NCBI GenBank assembly: GCA_018663505.1
Contig: JABJQG010000071.1
Span: 50,588 to 114,587, forward strand
Source of the DNA: Pseudobdellovibrionaceae bacterium
GTDB lineage: Bacteria; Bdellovibrionota; Bdellovibrionia; Bdellovibrionales; UBA1609
DNA: 64,000 nt
Reading direction: 5' to 3'
Shown here: positions 37,539-46,157 of the stretch, piece after piece
Layout of the letters: each line of letters starts with the position of its first letter
Position numbering within the stretch: position 1 is the stretch's first letter
Program-made: the position numbers and the translations under genes
The notes under the pieces: generated by a model
Databases searched by the model: none
Told to the model about the DNA's origin: nothing
What the model saw: only the letters and a program-made list of their open reading frames with translations

Positions 37539-38261
37539 GTGTTTAATTATACTTGGGGTCAATCCCTAACTACTACTCAAATCTTGCAAGAGAGGCGGAG
37601 GCGGATAAAGTCTGTAGCTATTTTATATTCACTACAAAATTGTCCCTTTGCCATGCGAGCGCGGATGGCATTATTGATGGCAAAGCAAGATGTCCTGCTT
37701 AGAGCGATTGTAACCAAAGATAAACCTAAAGAGATGCTAAAAATTTCCCCTAAGGGTACTGTTCCAATTCTCGTACTCGTTGACGGCAGGCTCATAGATG
37801 AAAGCTTAGAAATAATGACTTGGGCATTACAAAAAAGTGATCCTGAAGATTTGCTATATAGAAAAGAACCTCACTTGTATCCACAGATGCTAAGTTTAAT
37901 TAGTGTTTGTGACAGTGGATTTCGAACAAACCTAAGTGCTTATAAATATGGAAATAGATATCATCAGCCCAATGAAATTGAGCTACGAAGCTCCTGTGAA
38001 GTATTCATTAAACAGTTAGAGCGTCTCTTGCAAAATAATAACTTTCTTTTTGGGGATAAACTAAGCATAGCTGATCTAGCAATACTGCCTAATGTTCGTC
38101 AGTTTATGAATGTAGATAAAAAATGGTTTCGTGGTGCGTACTACCCATATTTAACCAATTGGCTAGGAAACTTAATGCAAAGCCTTCTGTTCAGCAAAGC
38201 CATGCGTAAATATCCACTGTGGAATGATAATCATGAGGAGTTTTTACTGAATTGGGACTAA
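37539..38261 (+). CDS. glutathione S-transferase-like protein
   Basis: Thioredoxin-fold N-terminal domain starting with AILYSLQNCPFAMRARMAL, then PKGTVPILV and the Glu-Ser motif DESLEIM for glutathione binding. An all-helical C-terminal domain with LSIADLAILPNVRQF follows. The start is uncertain: no ATG fits, so GTG 37539 is used, with TTG 37584 closer to the family's usual N-terminus. CPFAMRA is a Cys-type active site as in omega-class or glutaredoxin-like GSTs. Confidence 0.8.
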   Translation: MFNYTWGQSLTTTQILQERRRRIKSVAILYSLQNCPFAMRARMALLMAKQDVLLRAIVTKDKPKEMLKISPKGTVPILVLVDGRLIDESLEIMTWALQKSDPEDLLYRKEPHLYPQMLSLISVCDSGFRTNLSAYKYGNRYHQPNEIELRSSCEVFIKQLERLLQNNNFLFGDKLSIADLAILPNVRQFMNVDKKWFRGAYYPYLTNWLGNLMQSLLFSKAMRKYPLWNDNHEEFLLNWD

Positions 38262-38317
38262 AGAAGTTAAACTTAAGAATTTAAACAATGCTAACGATTT
38301 AATATAAAAGGTGACCT

Positions 38318-39529
38318 ATGAAAACTATTGGACAAAAAGAATTCATAGTATTAATGGCCATGCTCATGTCTTTTGTTGCCTTGGCTATTGATGCTATGTT
38401 ACCGGCATTAGGTCAAATCGGCATTAGTTTAAACGTACAAAATAACAATGATATCCAACTTATAATCTCCTCTATTTTTTTAGGAATGGGATTTGGACTG
38501 ATGATATTTGGCCCTCTATCTGACTCCTATGGTAGAAAACCCGCTATCTACGGTGGAATAATTATATTTATATTTGGTTGTATAATTTCATATTATTCCC
38601 AGACTTTTGAAGTCATGCTATTAGGTAGGGCCTTTCAAGGTTTAGGCGCTGCTTCTTCACGTGTGATCACATTAGCTATGATACGTGATAAATATGAAGG
38701 CAATGCTATGGCCAAGATTATGAGTTTAATTATGATTATATTCATCTTGGTTCCAGCCATTGCACCATCCATAGGACAGGCCATTCTTATATTCGGTGAG
38801 TGGAGGTACATATTTGGTTTTATGGGAAGTCTCGCGGCAATAGGCTTAGCTTGGTTTTTTGTAAGACAACCAGAAACCTTAAAACCAGAGTATAGGCAAC
38901 CTTTTAGATTTAGTAATATATTAATTGGCATAAAGGAAACGGTAAAAAACAAAACCGCAAGAAGTTTTACCATTTCATCAGGACTAATTTTTAGTTCGTT
39001 TGTTGGATATTTATCTTCTTCTCAACAAATCCTTCAAGTGCAATATGGTTTAGGAGATATGTTTTCAATATATTTTGGGGTCTTAGCCTTATCCATTGGA
39101 ATGGCTTCATTTGCAAATTCTAGATGGGTAATGAAATATGGAATGCTGAACCTATGCATAAGAAGCCTTAAAGTCTTATCTAGTGCTGCCTTTATATTTA
39201 TTATGGTTACTTACTTTTTTAAAGGCCATCCGCCATTACCTATGCTGATGAGTTACTTGATGATAACATTTTTCTGTCTTGGATTATTGTTTGGTAACTT
39301 CAATGCTCTGGCAGTTCAACCCCTAGGGCACATTGCCGGAGTTGCAAATTCTGTAATTAGTTCATCGCAAACACTCATCTCTGTCATTTTGGGTGGAACC
39401 GTAGGCTTTTTTTATAATGGTACAGTTTTTCCAATGATAATTGGATTTTTAATATTTGGATTATGTTCCCTGTACTTAACTGTTCGAATTAGCAAAGCAC
39501 AAAAAGCAATCGAACGGGCTAAGTCATAA
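38318..39529 (+). CDS. MFS transporter, Bcr/CflA drug-efflux type
   Basis: 403 residues, about twelve membrane helices. The N-terminal ALAIDAMLPALGQIG and loop 2-3 GPLSDSYGRKPAIYGG are Bcr/CflA and DHA1 hallmarks; LGAASSRVITLAMIRD follows in helix 5, where the antiporter motif lies. Likely proton-driven multidrug export in the inner membrane. AAAAGGTG precedes the ATG. Confidence 0.9.
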   Translation: MKTIGQKEFIVLMAMLMSFVALAIDAMLPALGQIGISLNVQNNNDIQLIISSIFLGMGFGLMIFGPLSDSYGRKPAIYGGIIIFIFGCIISYYSQTFEVMLLGRAFQGLGAASSRVITLAMIRDKYEGNAMAKIMSLIMIIFILVPAIAPSIGQAILIFGEWRYIFGFMGSLAAIGLAWFFVRQPETLKPEYRQPFRFSNILIGIKETVKNKTARSFTISSGLIFSSFVGYLSSSQQILQVQYGLGDMFSIYFGVLALSIGMASFANSRWVMKYGMLNLCIRSLKVLSSAAFIFIMVTYFFKGHPPLPMLMSYLMITFFCLGLLFGNFNALAVQPLGHIAGVANSVISSSQTLISVILGGTVGFFYNGTVFPMIIGFLIFGLCSLYLTVRISKAQKAIERAKS

Positions 39530-39655
39530 AACTACTTCTACTAAAATGCATGGCACTTTTTAATTTTATGGTTTTATTAATCCTTGCTATTTAAAAATAA
39601 TAAAAGTTAACTATTCTTGTATAGTTAGAAAAACTAATTGAGTTGGAGAAAAGTT

Positions 39656-40135
39656 ATGTCTGAGTTGTGGAAAAAATGCAGTATATGTAAAAACGAGATT
39701 ACATTACAAGGCAAGTATTATGAGTGCAGTGTTTCTACATGCAATGGAAAGCGAACAGGCCTGGTATTTTGTTCTGTGCCATGCTTTGATGTTCATGTTC
39801 CTGGTGCTCGACATAGAGATGCTGCTGCTTTAGAGTGTTTTGCGCCATCTACATCACCTGTTCAAGACACTAATACTGACAACACAGGTGGGCAGCGCAG
39901 AATAATAACTGCAAATGTACAAAAACCTGTTCAAGCCAAAAAAGGTGAGACCTCTAGAGATATCCTTATTGTGGTTTCTAAACTAAAAAAATATGTTCAA
40001 GATAGTGCTGGAATGAACACCTCTCAATCAGTGGCAGATGTTCTATCAGACCGAGTGAGACAATTGTGTGATAAAGCTGTGGAAGAAGCCACATTGGATG
40101 GGCGTAAAACTCTTATGGACCGTGATTTTAAATAA
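39656..40135 (+). CDS. zinc-finger protein with a C-terminal histone-like fold
   Basis: 159 residues in three parts. Residues 1-60 form a Cys/His cluster (CSICKN, YYECSVSTCNG, VFCSVPCFDVHVPGARH) that should bind zinc. Residues 61-98 are a polar linker. Residues 99-159 follow the histone-fold layout: DILIVVSKLKKYVQ as helix 1, MNTSQSVADVLSDRVRQLC as the start of a long helix 2, then DGRKTLMDRDF, closely resembling the archaeal histone loop GRKTVKAEDI. Histones exist in Bdellovibrio, and N-terminal zinc-finger histones have been described in prokaryotes. GGAG at good spacing selects the ATG at 39656. Confidence 0.72.
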   Translation: MSELWKKCSICKNEITLQGKYYECSVSTCNGKRTGLVFCSVPCFDVHVPGARHRDAAALECFAPSTSPVQDTNTDNTGGQRRIITANVQKPVQAKKGETSRDILIVVSKLKKYVQDSAGMNTSQSVADVLSDRVRQLCDKAVEEATLDGRKTLMDRDFK

Positions 40136-40189
40136 AAATTATTAATCCCTTGATTCCTGGCCACGCTTGTTTACAAAGGGTAACTCTAT

Positions 40190-40324
40190 TTATTTGCACT
40201 GGCAAATTGAACTCGAGTCCGTATCAAACACCCACTGTGGTGGGGCATCCTTCTTACTACAGCTAACCCAAGCACAATATGTAACGTTGTATTGACAGTT
40301 AAGCCGAGGCCAATTACAAACCAC
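40190..40324 (-). CDS. short Cys-rich frame, possibly a gene remnant
   Basis: From a GTG at 40324 the minus strand encodes 44 residues with seven Cys, including NCQYNVTYCAWVSCSKKD and a terminal ICQCK. The composition is protein-like and unlike a random frame, but there is no signal peptide or ribosome site. The upstream part would run into the DnaJ-like gene on the opposite strand. It may be the C-terminus of a lost secreted protein. Confidence 0.3.
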   Translation of the reverse strand: MVCNWPRLNCQYNVTYCAWVSCSKKDAPPQWVFDTDSSSICQCK

Positions 40325-40326
40325 TT

Positions 40327-40638
40327 ATGGCTATTTTTATTAGATATCTTGCAATTGCTTATTTAGTCTATTGGATTTACCGCCGACTTAGCCGTTTACT
40401 CTTCCAACAAGCCCATCGTCAGCAGAGTGCCCCCCAGCAAGGGCCGAGAACGGCAATGTCCGCCCATAATATCTTAGGAATAAGGCCCGGGGCCAATGCT
40501 GATGAAATTAAGGCCGCCTACAAACATAAAATATCTGAGTATCACCCAGATAAGGTGGCACATTTAGGAGATGAACTTCAAACATTAGCTAAGCTGAAAT
40601 CCAAAGAGATAAATCAAGCTTATAAAGAGCTTACTTAA
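40327..40638 (+). CDS. membrane-anchored J-domain protein
   Basis: 103 residues: an N-terminal membrane helix (about residues 3-25), a Gln-rich linker, and a J-domain (AHNILGIRPGANADEIKAAYKH, in parts NILGIRPGANADEI, then ISEYHPDKV with the HPD triad). J-proteins stimulate Hsp70 ATPase; here at the membrane. The only upstream hint of a ribosome site is weak. Confidence 0.88.
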   Translation: MAIFIRYLAIAYLVYWIYRRLSRLLFQQAHRQQSAPQQGPRTAMSAHNILGIRPGANADEIKAAYKHKISEYHPDKVAHLGDELQTLAKLKSKEINQAYKELT

Positions 40639-40742
40639 GTAATAAAATAATCAAGTTCCTTTAACTTAATTTTATACTGTGATTAAATAAGTACCGCGAT
40701 GTAGCTACGTTTCGAACCTGGCCCCTTCTACTGGAGTAACTC

Positions 40743-41270
40743 TTGATCATAGACGAAAAAGTAAAAAAATGTATATACGATTACTTAGAGAAACAACATG
40801 GACTTTCTTTCCGTCAACTTGAACCCTACTTTTTCTCTTTTGGTCAAAATAAAGAACTGATTATACTTCAGACACCCTATGTAATCCGGGAGGAAGGACA
40901 GTCCATCGTGTTGCGTTGGGAGATCTCTCTTACAGGCTCACTAAAGATTGAGTCTGTAAGAGTGGTAGATTTAGGCGAAAATAAATTAAATTTTTTTGAT
41001 TTGTCAGCCATGATACCTAGTAATGATTATGAGGCAGTTAAAAATAAAATTGTGGAAGTAATGAATAAAAATAGCCTTATCTTGATGGAACCTATTAGTG
41101 ATTTTGACTCTTTACTTAATTTATTTTTAGTCGAAATTATTTTACAAGAAAATGGAACCAGAGTAATACTTAGAAGCAAATCTACCTGTGTAAAAGAGGT
41201 GGATTTTTTCTATAGCAACAACAACGCTTCTGAGTTAATTATCAATTTACCCAATCATGGGCCAGACTGA
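40743..41270 (+). CDS. hypothetical protein of unknown function
   Basis: 175 residues, soluble, alternating helix and strand, no recognised motif. A TTG start preceded by GGAGTAACTC is used. The predicted protein has a hydrophobic-charged pattern like a small chaperone or adaptor, but no claim is made. Isolated between the DnaJ-like and APH-like genes. Confidence 0.6.
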   Translation: MIIDEKVKKCIYDYLEKQHGLSFRQLEPYFFSFGQNKELIILQTPYVIREEGQSIVLRWEISLTGSLKIESVRVVDLGENKLNFFDLSAMIPSNDYEAVKNKIVEVMNKNSLILMEPISDFDSLLNLFLVEIILQENGTRVILRSKSTCVKEVDFFYSNNNASELIINLPNHGPD

Positions 41271-41386
41271 ATTCAACATTCCTCTACAACTCTTGGTTGT
41301 CATTAGGGTGTCTCTTCAAATAATAAATTGTATAAATTTAGGTTAAATGGTGGAAGATACGGGGAAATAGAACAATTAGAAGAGGT

Positions 41387-42211
41387 TTATAACAAGGACA
41401 CCACTTTCAGTAATAGCTTCTGCTGATGGGAGTACTCGCACCCATCTTCAATTGCCCACCCGATACTCAAACAAAGGTGAATAAAAGCAAATCCTATAAT
41501 TCTATCTAAAGGCAGATTTAATTCTATAGAAAACCTTTTAGCCCTTCTCTTAAACATTTCAATATCTTGCGATATCTCAGGGTAGCCCCATGGATTTTTA
41601 AGAGTAGTACCTAACTCATATGATGGATCACCAATCACTCCTTTAGGGTCAAAGCAAACATATTCACCTTCCGAATTTTTCAAGACGTTTTCATGATGAA
41701 GGTCGCCATGCAATAAAACTTCATCCGTTTGGGTAGACAATAGACGCTCTGAAAGCTCTTTAGCCTTCTTAAAAATCTCTGCCAGTTCTTTTGGAGGGTT
41801 TACCCTATCAAACAACTTGAACAAATAATTTAGAGGCATTAGCTTATCTCTTTCTTCAATTCCTTCAGAACTATGGATTTTCTTAATTATATTGATAAAA
41901 ATTAGTGTTGCTTCATCTTCTTTACCTTCTTTTGAATAACGATAAAGGTTCTCACCTGGCAAGTATTCCATCAATTGTGCTTTGTTATCATGTTTATACA
42001 ATTTGACGGTACCATTTCCTGATGTTGCTCTTAAAAAAAAAGTTCCACCAAGCTCATCTTTTACTCCAAGTTCTGTAAAAATTTTCAGAACAACGCGCCC
42101 ATATTTAGAATCGACTTTATAAATATGACCAGTATCTGTTTCTTTTATTTTGTGAACGTTGCTTAGGTTCCAGTTTTTTAAATAATGTTCTAAAAGCTCT
42201 GTTATAGTCAA
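41387..42211 (-). CDS. aminoglycoside-phosphotransferase-like kinase (APH(6)/hydroxyurea-type)
   Basis: 274 residues with the APH fold: GHIYKVDSKYGRVVLKIF in the N-lobe with the Lys, LLHGDLHHENVLKN (catalytic HGDLH-x-x-N), and FDPKGVIGDPSYELGTTL with the metal-binding Asp. DPKG-x-x-G-D-P is typical of the APH_6_hur family, which inactivates streptomycin. The native substrate is unknown. A TTG start with GAGGG is used. Confidence 0.85.
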   Translation of the reverse strand: MTITELLEHYLKNWNLSNVHKIKETDTGHIYKVDSKYGRVVLKIFTELGVKDELGGTFFLRATSGNGTVKLYKHDNKAQLMEYLPGENLYRYSKEGKEDEATLIFINIIKKIHSSEGIEERDKLMPLNYLFKLFDRVNPPKELAEIFKKAKELSERLLSTQTDEVLLHGDLHHENVLKNSEGEYVCFDPKGVIGDPSYELGTTLKNPWGYPEISQDIEMFKRRAKRFSIELNLPLDRIIGFAFIHLCLSIGWAIEDGCEYSHQQKLLLKVVSLL

Positions 42212-42249
42212 AAATATCCCTCTCTACTAGGCATTGAATTGGGATCCCA

Positions 42250-42314
42250 AAGTCTAGGTGCCAGCTTACTTCTGGGACGCAGTGAGTCCCAGAAGTAAGC
42301 TGGCACCTAGACTT
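42250..42314. repeat. long REP-like palindrome with a second stem type
   Basis: A perfect 28-bp stem with the loop cgcagtgag between the arms, in the gap between two minus-strand genes. Loop and total layout match the palindromes at 48186, 51471 and 52027, but the outer arm sequence differs on both sides in a compensatory way (ggtgccagcttacttctg against ggtacggacacacttctg). Confidence 0.85.
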
Positions 42315-42343
42315 AGATTCGTAACCCTTTGTTTTCTCTAAAG

Positions 42344-43873
42344 CTACAAGTAACTACTTAACCCACTAAATTTTACACCAGAAAGATCGCTCATCTCTCT
42401 TTTCCATGTTGTTAAATCATTATTGGAAAATTGATTTAAATGTGAATGTCCACAGGCTCTTGCCAATATTTTCACAAGATCTACAGAGGCATCAAAAAAT
42501 CTCGTAAGCCTTTGCGCAGCAACGTCTACATCTAGTTTTTTTCTTAGTTCAGGCTTTTGAGTGGCTATTCCAGCAGGACAATTATTTGTATTACACATCC
42601 TTGCGCCCACACAGCCAATGGCCTGCATAGCTGAATTGGATACCGCAATGCCGTCTGCACCAAGTGCGAGAGCCTTTGCAAAGTCGGACGGAGTTCTTAA
42701 TCCACCGGTTATAATCAATGTAATGTGATCATAACCTTTTTTGTTTAAATAATGTCTTGCCCTAGCCAATGCAGGTATGGTGGGAACAGAAATATTATTT
42801 CTAAAGATCAAAGGAGCTGCACCCGTGCCTCCACCTCGCCCATCCAAAATTATGTAATCGGCACTAGCTTGTACTGCAAACTCAATATCCTCTTCAATGT
42901 GCTGGGCAGATAGCTTAAATCCAATTGGAATTCCACCAGTAACTTCGCGCACCCGATCGGCGAACTGCTTGAAGTCACCTACCGTATGTAGATCTGTAAA
43001 GGTGGAAGGTGAAATCGCATCATGCCCCTCTGGAATTTGTCTTACTTCAGAAATTTTACCCTTAACTTTATTACCCGGAAGGTGTCCACCCGTTCCAGTT
43101 TTAGCACCCTGCCCACCTTTAAAGTGAAAAGCCTGAACATTTTTAAGTTTATCTTCTGAGTATCCAAATTTTGCTGAAGCCAGCTCATAAAAATATTTTG
43201 AATTACTTGCCTGCTCTTCTGGAAGCATTCCGCCTTCACCAGAACAAATGCCTGTACCGGCAGCCTCGGCGCCTTTTGCTAACGCAATCTTTGATTCCTC
43301 GGAAAGTGCACCAAAGCTCATGTCAGAAACAAAAATAGGAATCTCTAATCTGAGAGGTTTCTTAGAGTTTTTGCCAATCACAAGTTCTGTTTCTACAGGT
43401 GCATCATCAAGCAATGGCTTAGTGGCCAGTTGGCCTGCAATAAATTGAATATCGTCCCAATGAGGCAAGTCTTTGCCAGGGACACCCATGGACCCCATTT
43501 CGCCATGATGACCAAGTTTTGATAATCCGTTTTTTGCTAATTCATGGATATAGGGAACATGCGGTTCTTCTAGAGTAGAAGAGGCCTCTGAGCTTTCATT
43601 TTTTTTTATAGTTGTACTAACTTGATCTTTAGAAATAGATTTATGTGTACCATCACAATAGGGCGTGTTTTTACTTTGCTTACACATACATAGGTAGGCA
43701 TCTCCAGATTCTTCAGCCGTGAATTTTTTGGGTACAAAAGAGGTTCCCTTGTGAGACCCATCACAAAAAGGCTGATTTGATGATTTACCACAGGCACAAA
43801 AATAGTATTCTTCACCTTTGTTTAATTCGATTTTTTTTGGTTTATTATCTGCTATTAATGCTTGATCTTTCAC
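42344..43873 (-). CDS. CDGSH iron-sulfur domains fused to a glutamate synthase-like FMN domain
   Basis: 509 residues. Residues 1-80 contain two CDGSH-type 2Fe-2S motifs (FCACGKSSNQPFCDGSH and CMCKQSKNTPYCDGTH). The rest is the glutamate synthase alpha2-like TIM barrel: EIPIFVSDMSFGALSEESK, GEGGMLPEEQ, DGRGGGTGAAP at the FMN site, and MCNTNNCPAGIATQ for the 3Fe-4S cluster. Such stand-alone GltS-related proteins lack the glutaminase domain. A GTG start at 43873 has AAGGAT. An electron-transfer role for the CDGSH unit is inferred. Confidence 0.9.
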   Translation of the reverse strand: MKDQALIADNKPKKIELNKGEEYYFCACGKSSNQPFCDGSHKGTSFVPKKFTAEESGDAYLCMCKQSKNTPYCDGTHKSISKDQVSTTIKKNESSEASSTLEEPHVPYIHELAKNGLSKLGHHGEMGSMGVPGKDLPHWDDIQFIAGQLATKPLLDDAPVETELVIGKNSKKPLRLEIPIFVSDMSFGALSEESKIALAKGAEAAGTGICSGEGGMLPEEQASNSKYFYELASAKFGYSEDKLKNVQAFHFKGGQGAKTGTGGHLPGNKVKGKISEVRQIPEGHDAISPSTFTDLHTVGDFKQFADRVREVTGGIPIGFKLSAQHIEEDIEFAVQASADYIILDGRGGGTGAAPLIFRNNISVPTIPALARARHYLNKKGYDHITLIITGGLRTPSDFAKALALGADGIAVSNSAMQAIGCVGARMCNTNNCPAGIATQKPELRKKLDVDVAAQRLTRFFDASVDLVKILARACGHSHLNQFSNNDLTTWKREMSDLSGVKFSGLSSYL

Positions 43874-43904
43874 TACATATCCTTTGATATTATTATGTTA
43901 AAAA

Positions 43905-44357
43905 TTAAAGTTTCCTTGGTGGTAAATAATCATTTTCAATAATTAATTTTATTGTTTTAAGTAAGCTCTCAGCCTCTTGGTTATTAATTTTCTTTAAAAC
44001 CTTTTTATTAGTGTTCTGAGACTCCTTTACCAAGGAAGACAGAACTCTCTTACCTTGCTTAGTCAACACAATTCGAAATGATCTTCCATCTCCTTCATTT
44101 TTTACTCTAACAATAAAATCTTTGTTATCTAAACGATTTAAGTGCCGTGTTGCAGCTGCACGATTAACTCCTAGATAAGTAGCAATACTAGCGGGAGTAG
44201 AACAATCACCATTTTCAATACTATTCAAAATAGCATAACCTGTCCTACTCACACCAAAAGATTTGATTCTATTTTCAAAATCCCGCTCAATTGTTCTAGC
44301 TAATAAGGTTATCCAAAAACCCAAGCTATCTTTAGTTGTATACTTCTTAACGGTCAA
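43905..44357 (-). CDS. MarR-family transcriptional regulator
   Basis: 150 residues; helical dimer region, then the wHTH (TPASIATYLGVNRAAATRHLNRLDNKDFIVR) and the wing NEGDGRSFRIVLTKQGKRVL with the conserved D-x-R. TTG start with GGAGGG. It lies upstream of, and on the same strand as, the CDGSH-glutamate synthase gene and is divergent from an MBL-fold gene, so either may be its target. Confidence 0.9.
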   Translation of the reverse strand: MTVKKYTTKDSLGFWITLLARTIERDFENRIKSFGVSRTGYAILNSIENGDCSTPASIATYLGVNRAAATRHLNRLDNKDFIVRVKNEGDGRSFRIVLTKQGKRVLSSLVKESQNTNKKVLKKINNQEAESLLKTIKLIIENDYLPPRKL

Positions 44358-44475
44358 ACCTAGATTCCCTCCACTTTATAAATATAGTTGACCTTATCAA
44401 CTACTTCGTATATCAACAAGGAAATACTAATAAATAGTTCTATTTTCTAAGTATTTATTGCTAATAGGAGAAATC

Positions 44476-45378
44476 ATGAAAATTCTGGTCCTAATAAGCT
44501 TAACTCTTTGCATTCTTCAGATTCCATTACTAAGTTTTGGGAAAAATAGTTTCCCCACCAAGAGCCCAATTGGAGGAAAGACATGGGGAACAAGCGTCAA
44601 AGAAATTGGAAATGGAATTTTTGTTTTCCGATGGTGGGTATATCGTAATATATTTATTATAACTGATGAAGGCGTTATAGCCACAGACCCAATTAATCCT
44701 AAAGCGGCCGCATTGCTAAAAAAGGAAATTCAAAAAAGAACGGATAAGCCTGTAAAGTATGTAGTTTATAGTCATAATCACAAAGATCATATTTCAGGTG
44801 GCAACGTGTTCAAGAAAGATGGAGCCAAATTCGTTGGTCATGCAAATCTTTTAAAAGAACTTAAAGATCACCCTAATCCGAGCTCACCGCTACCTGATAT
44901 TACATTTAAGGATAGCTATAAATTAAAGTTGGGCGGCAGGGTTTTAGAATTGAAATACTTTGGCCCAAATCATGGTAACTCCCTTATTGTAATGAGATTT
45001 CCTAAAGAAAAAATACTTTTTATCGTTGATATTGTTACGCCAAGGCGAGTTGCTTTTAGAACGATGCCTGACTTTTGGCCCGATGAATGGATTCGCTCAC
45101 TAAAGGAAATTGAAAAGCTTGATTTTGACTACGTAATCTCCGGTCATGGCCCTGAGACTCAACCGGCTATTGACGGTGCCACCATTGTAAAAGATCAAAG
45201 GGAATACCTCGAAGACCTTATGAAAGCAGTTAAAAATACTATGGACAAAGGGACTCATGATCCAAATGCTCTTAAGAAAATGGTTAAGTTACCAAAATAT
45301 AAAAATTGGCGCTATTACAAAGAATGGCTCCCAATGAATATTGAACGTATTTGGGCTTATTATCATATGGGTTGGTAA
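44476..45378 (+). CDS. secreted MBL-fold metallo-hydrolase
   Basis: About 300 residues with a signal peptide (residues 1-19). The zinc motif is YSHNHKDHISGG (variant HxHxDH with Asn in place of one residue), HANL and GPNHGNSL with later ligands, FIVDIV and SGHGPETQ for the rest. Fold and metal site are clear; beta-lactamase activity is not implied. AGGAG before the ATG at 44476. The gene ends just before the left inverted repeat of the RAYT element. Confidence 0.88.
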   Translation: MKILVLISLTLCILQIPLLSFGKNSFPTKSPIGGKTWGTSVKEIGNGIFVFRWWVYRNIFIITDEGVIATDPINPKAAALLKKEIQKRTDKPVKYVVYSHNHKDHISGGNVFKKDGAKFVGHANLLKELKDHPNPSSPLPDITFKDSYKLKLGGRVLELKYFGPNHGNSLIVMRFPKEKILFIVDIVTPRRVAFRTMPDFWPDEWIRSLKEIEKLDFDYVISGHGPETQPAIDGATIVKDQREYLEDLMKAVKNTMDKGTHDPNALKKMVKLPKYKNWRYYKEWLPMNIERIWAYYHMGW

Positions 45379-45384
45379 TTTACG

Positions 45385-46089
45385 AAAAGGTACGGACACA
45401 CTTTTGCGACTCATTGCCTTATTTTGAGCCTAGAAAAAACTGGTTTAAACTCAGTTTTTCTCAGACCCCTTTTAATTGAGTTGCTTATTAAAAACTCATC
45501 ACACTGATTGAGCCAGTCCAACTTTTTATCTGTTGGAATCATGTGGGCTATACCAGATGTGGGACTACAAATTCCAAATTCATCCATAGTTAGTGTTGAA
45601 AAAGGATATTCCTCTACTACCCCACAAATACCTGCCTCAACTGGGTTTCTGTAGACATACTTATAAACCTGAAAATAGTATTCAGCGCTTCTGATCAATG
45701 ATGCTCTATAGGGACCTCCAAAAACATGGTTAACCCGTCCCGATTCTGAATTGATCTTCCGACTTACGGACTTTTGAAAAATACACATAAATTCACCAAG
45801 CGTGGCCTTGGGCGCTGTAGTAACAAGCATATGGTAGTGATTGTCCATTAAAACAAAAGAATGAAGTAAAACATCAAACTTTATAACCAGTCGTTTTAAT
45901 TCAATTTTAAATATTTCTAAAACTCTTTCCTTGGGTAAGTAAAACCACTCATGATTGTTAGATCTAGCATAAACATGATAAGGATACTCATGGGTATAAA
46001 TTAACTTTTTTCTAGGCATACATTCTAAGTAGCAAAACCTAGGCCAAGCAACCTACGCGACAAGTCGCAAAAGTGTGTCCGTACCTTTT
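45385..46089. mobile_element. RAYT element bounded by 26-bp perfect inverted repeats
   Basis: The left end (45385-45410) and the right end (46064-46089) are perfect inverted copies of 26 bp, beginning AAAAGGTACGGACACACTTT. They enclose one transposase gene. The left end is followed by ACTCATTGC, matching the loop of the nearby palindromes read in reverse. Arm sequence is shared with the hairpins at 48186, 51471 and 52027. Confidence 0.88.
45411..46019 (-). CDS. REP-associated tyrosine transposase (RAYT, Y1_Tnp)
   Basis: 202 residues of the Y1 transposase fold. SFVLMDNHYHMLV supplies the HUH motif; YFQVYKYVYRNPVEAGICG supplies the catalytic Tyr and the RNP-x-x-AG hallmark of RAYTs. Basic C-terminus. 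The stop codon abuts the left inverted repeat at 45410. RAYTs recognise and cut REP hairpins in single-stranded DNA. Four REP-like hairpins occur within 7 kb. The enzyme appears intact. Confidence 0.93.
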   Translation of the reverse strand: MPRKKLIYTHEYPYHVYARSNNHEWFYLPKERVLEIFKIELKRLVIKFDVLLHSFVLMDNHYHMLVTTAPKATLGEFMCIFQKSVSRKINSESGRVNHVFGGPYRASLIRSAEYYFQVYKYVYRNPVEAGICGVVEEYPFSTLTMDEFGICSPTSGIAHMIPTDKKLDWLNQCDEFLISNSIKRGLRKTEFKPVFSRLKIRQ

Positions 46090-46157
46090 GAGTGGGAATC
46101 AAATATCGATGATGCTTCAATGCCTGAATCTGAAATAGATATGTGGCGAAATATAAA

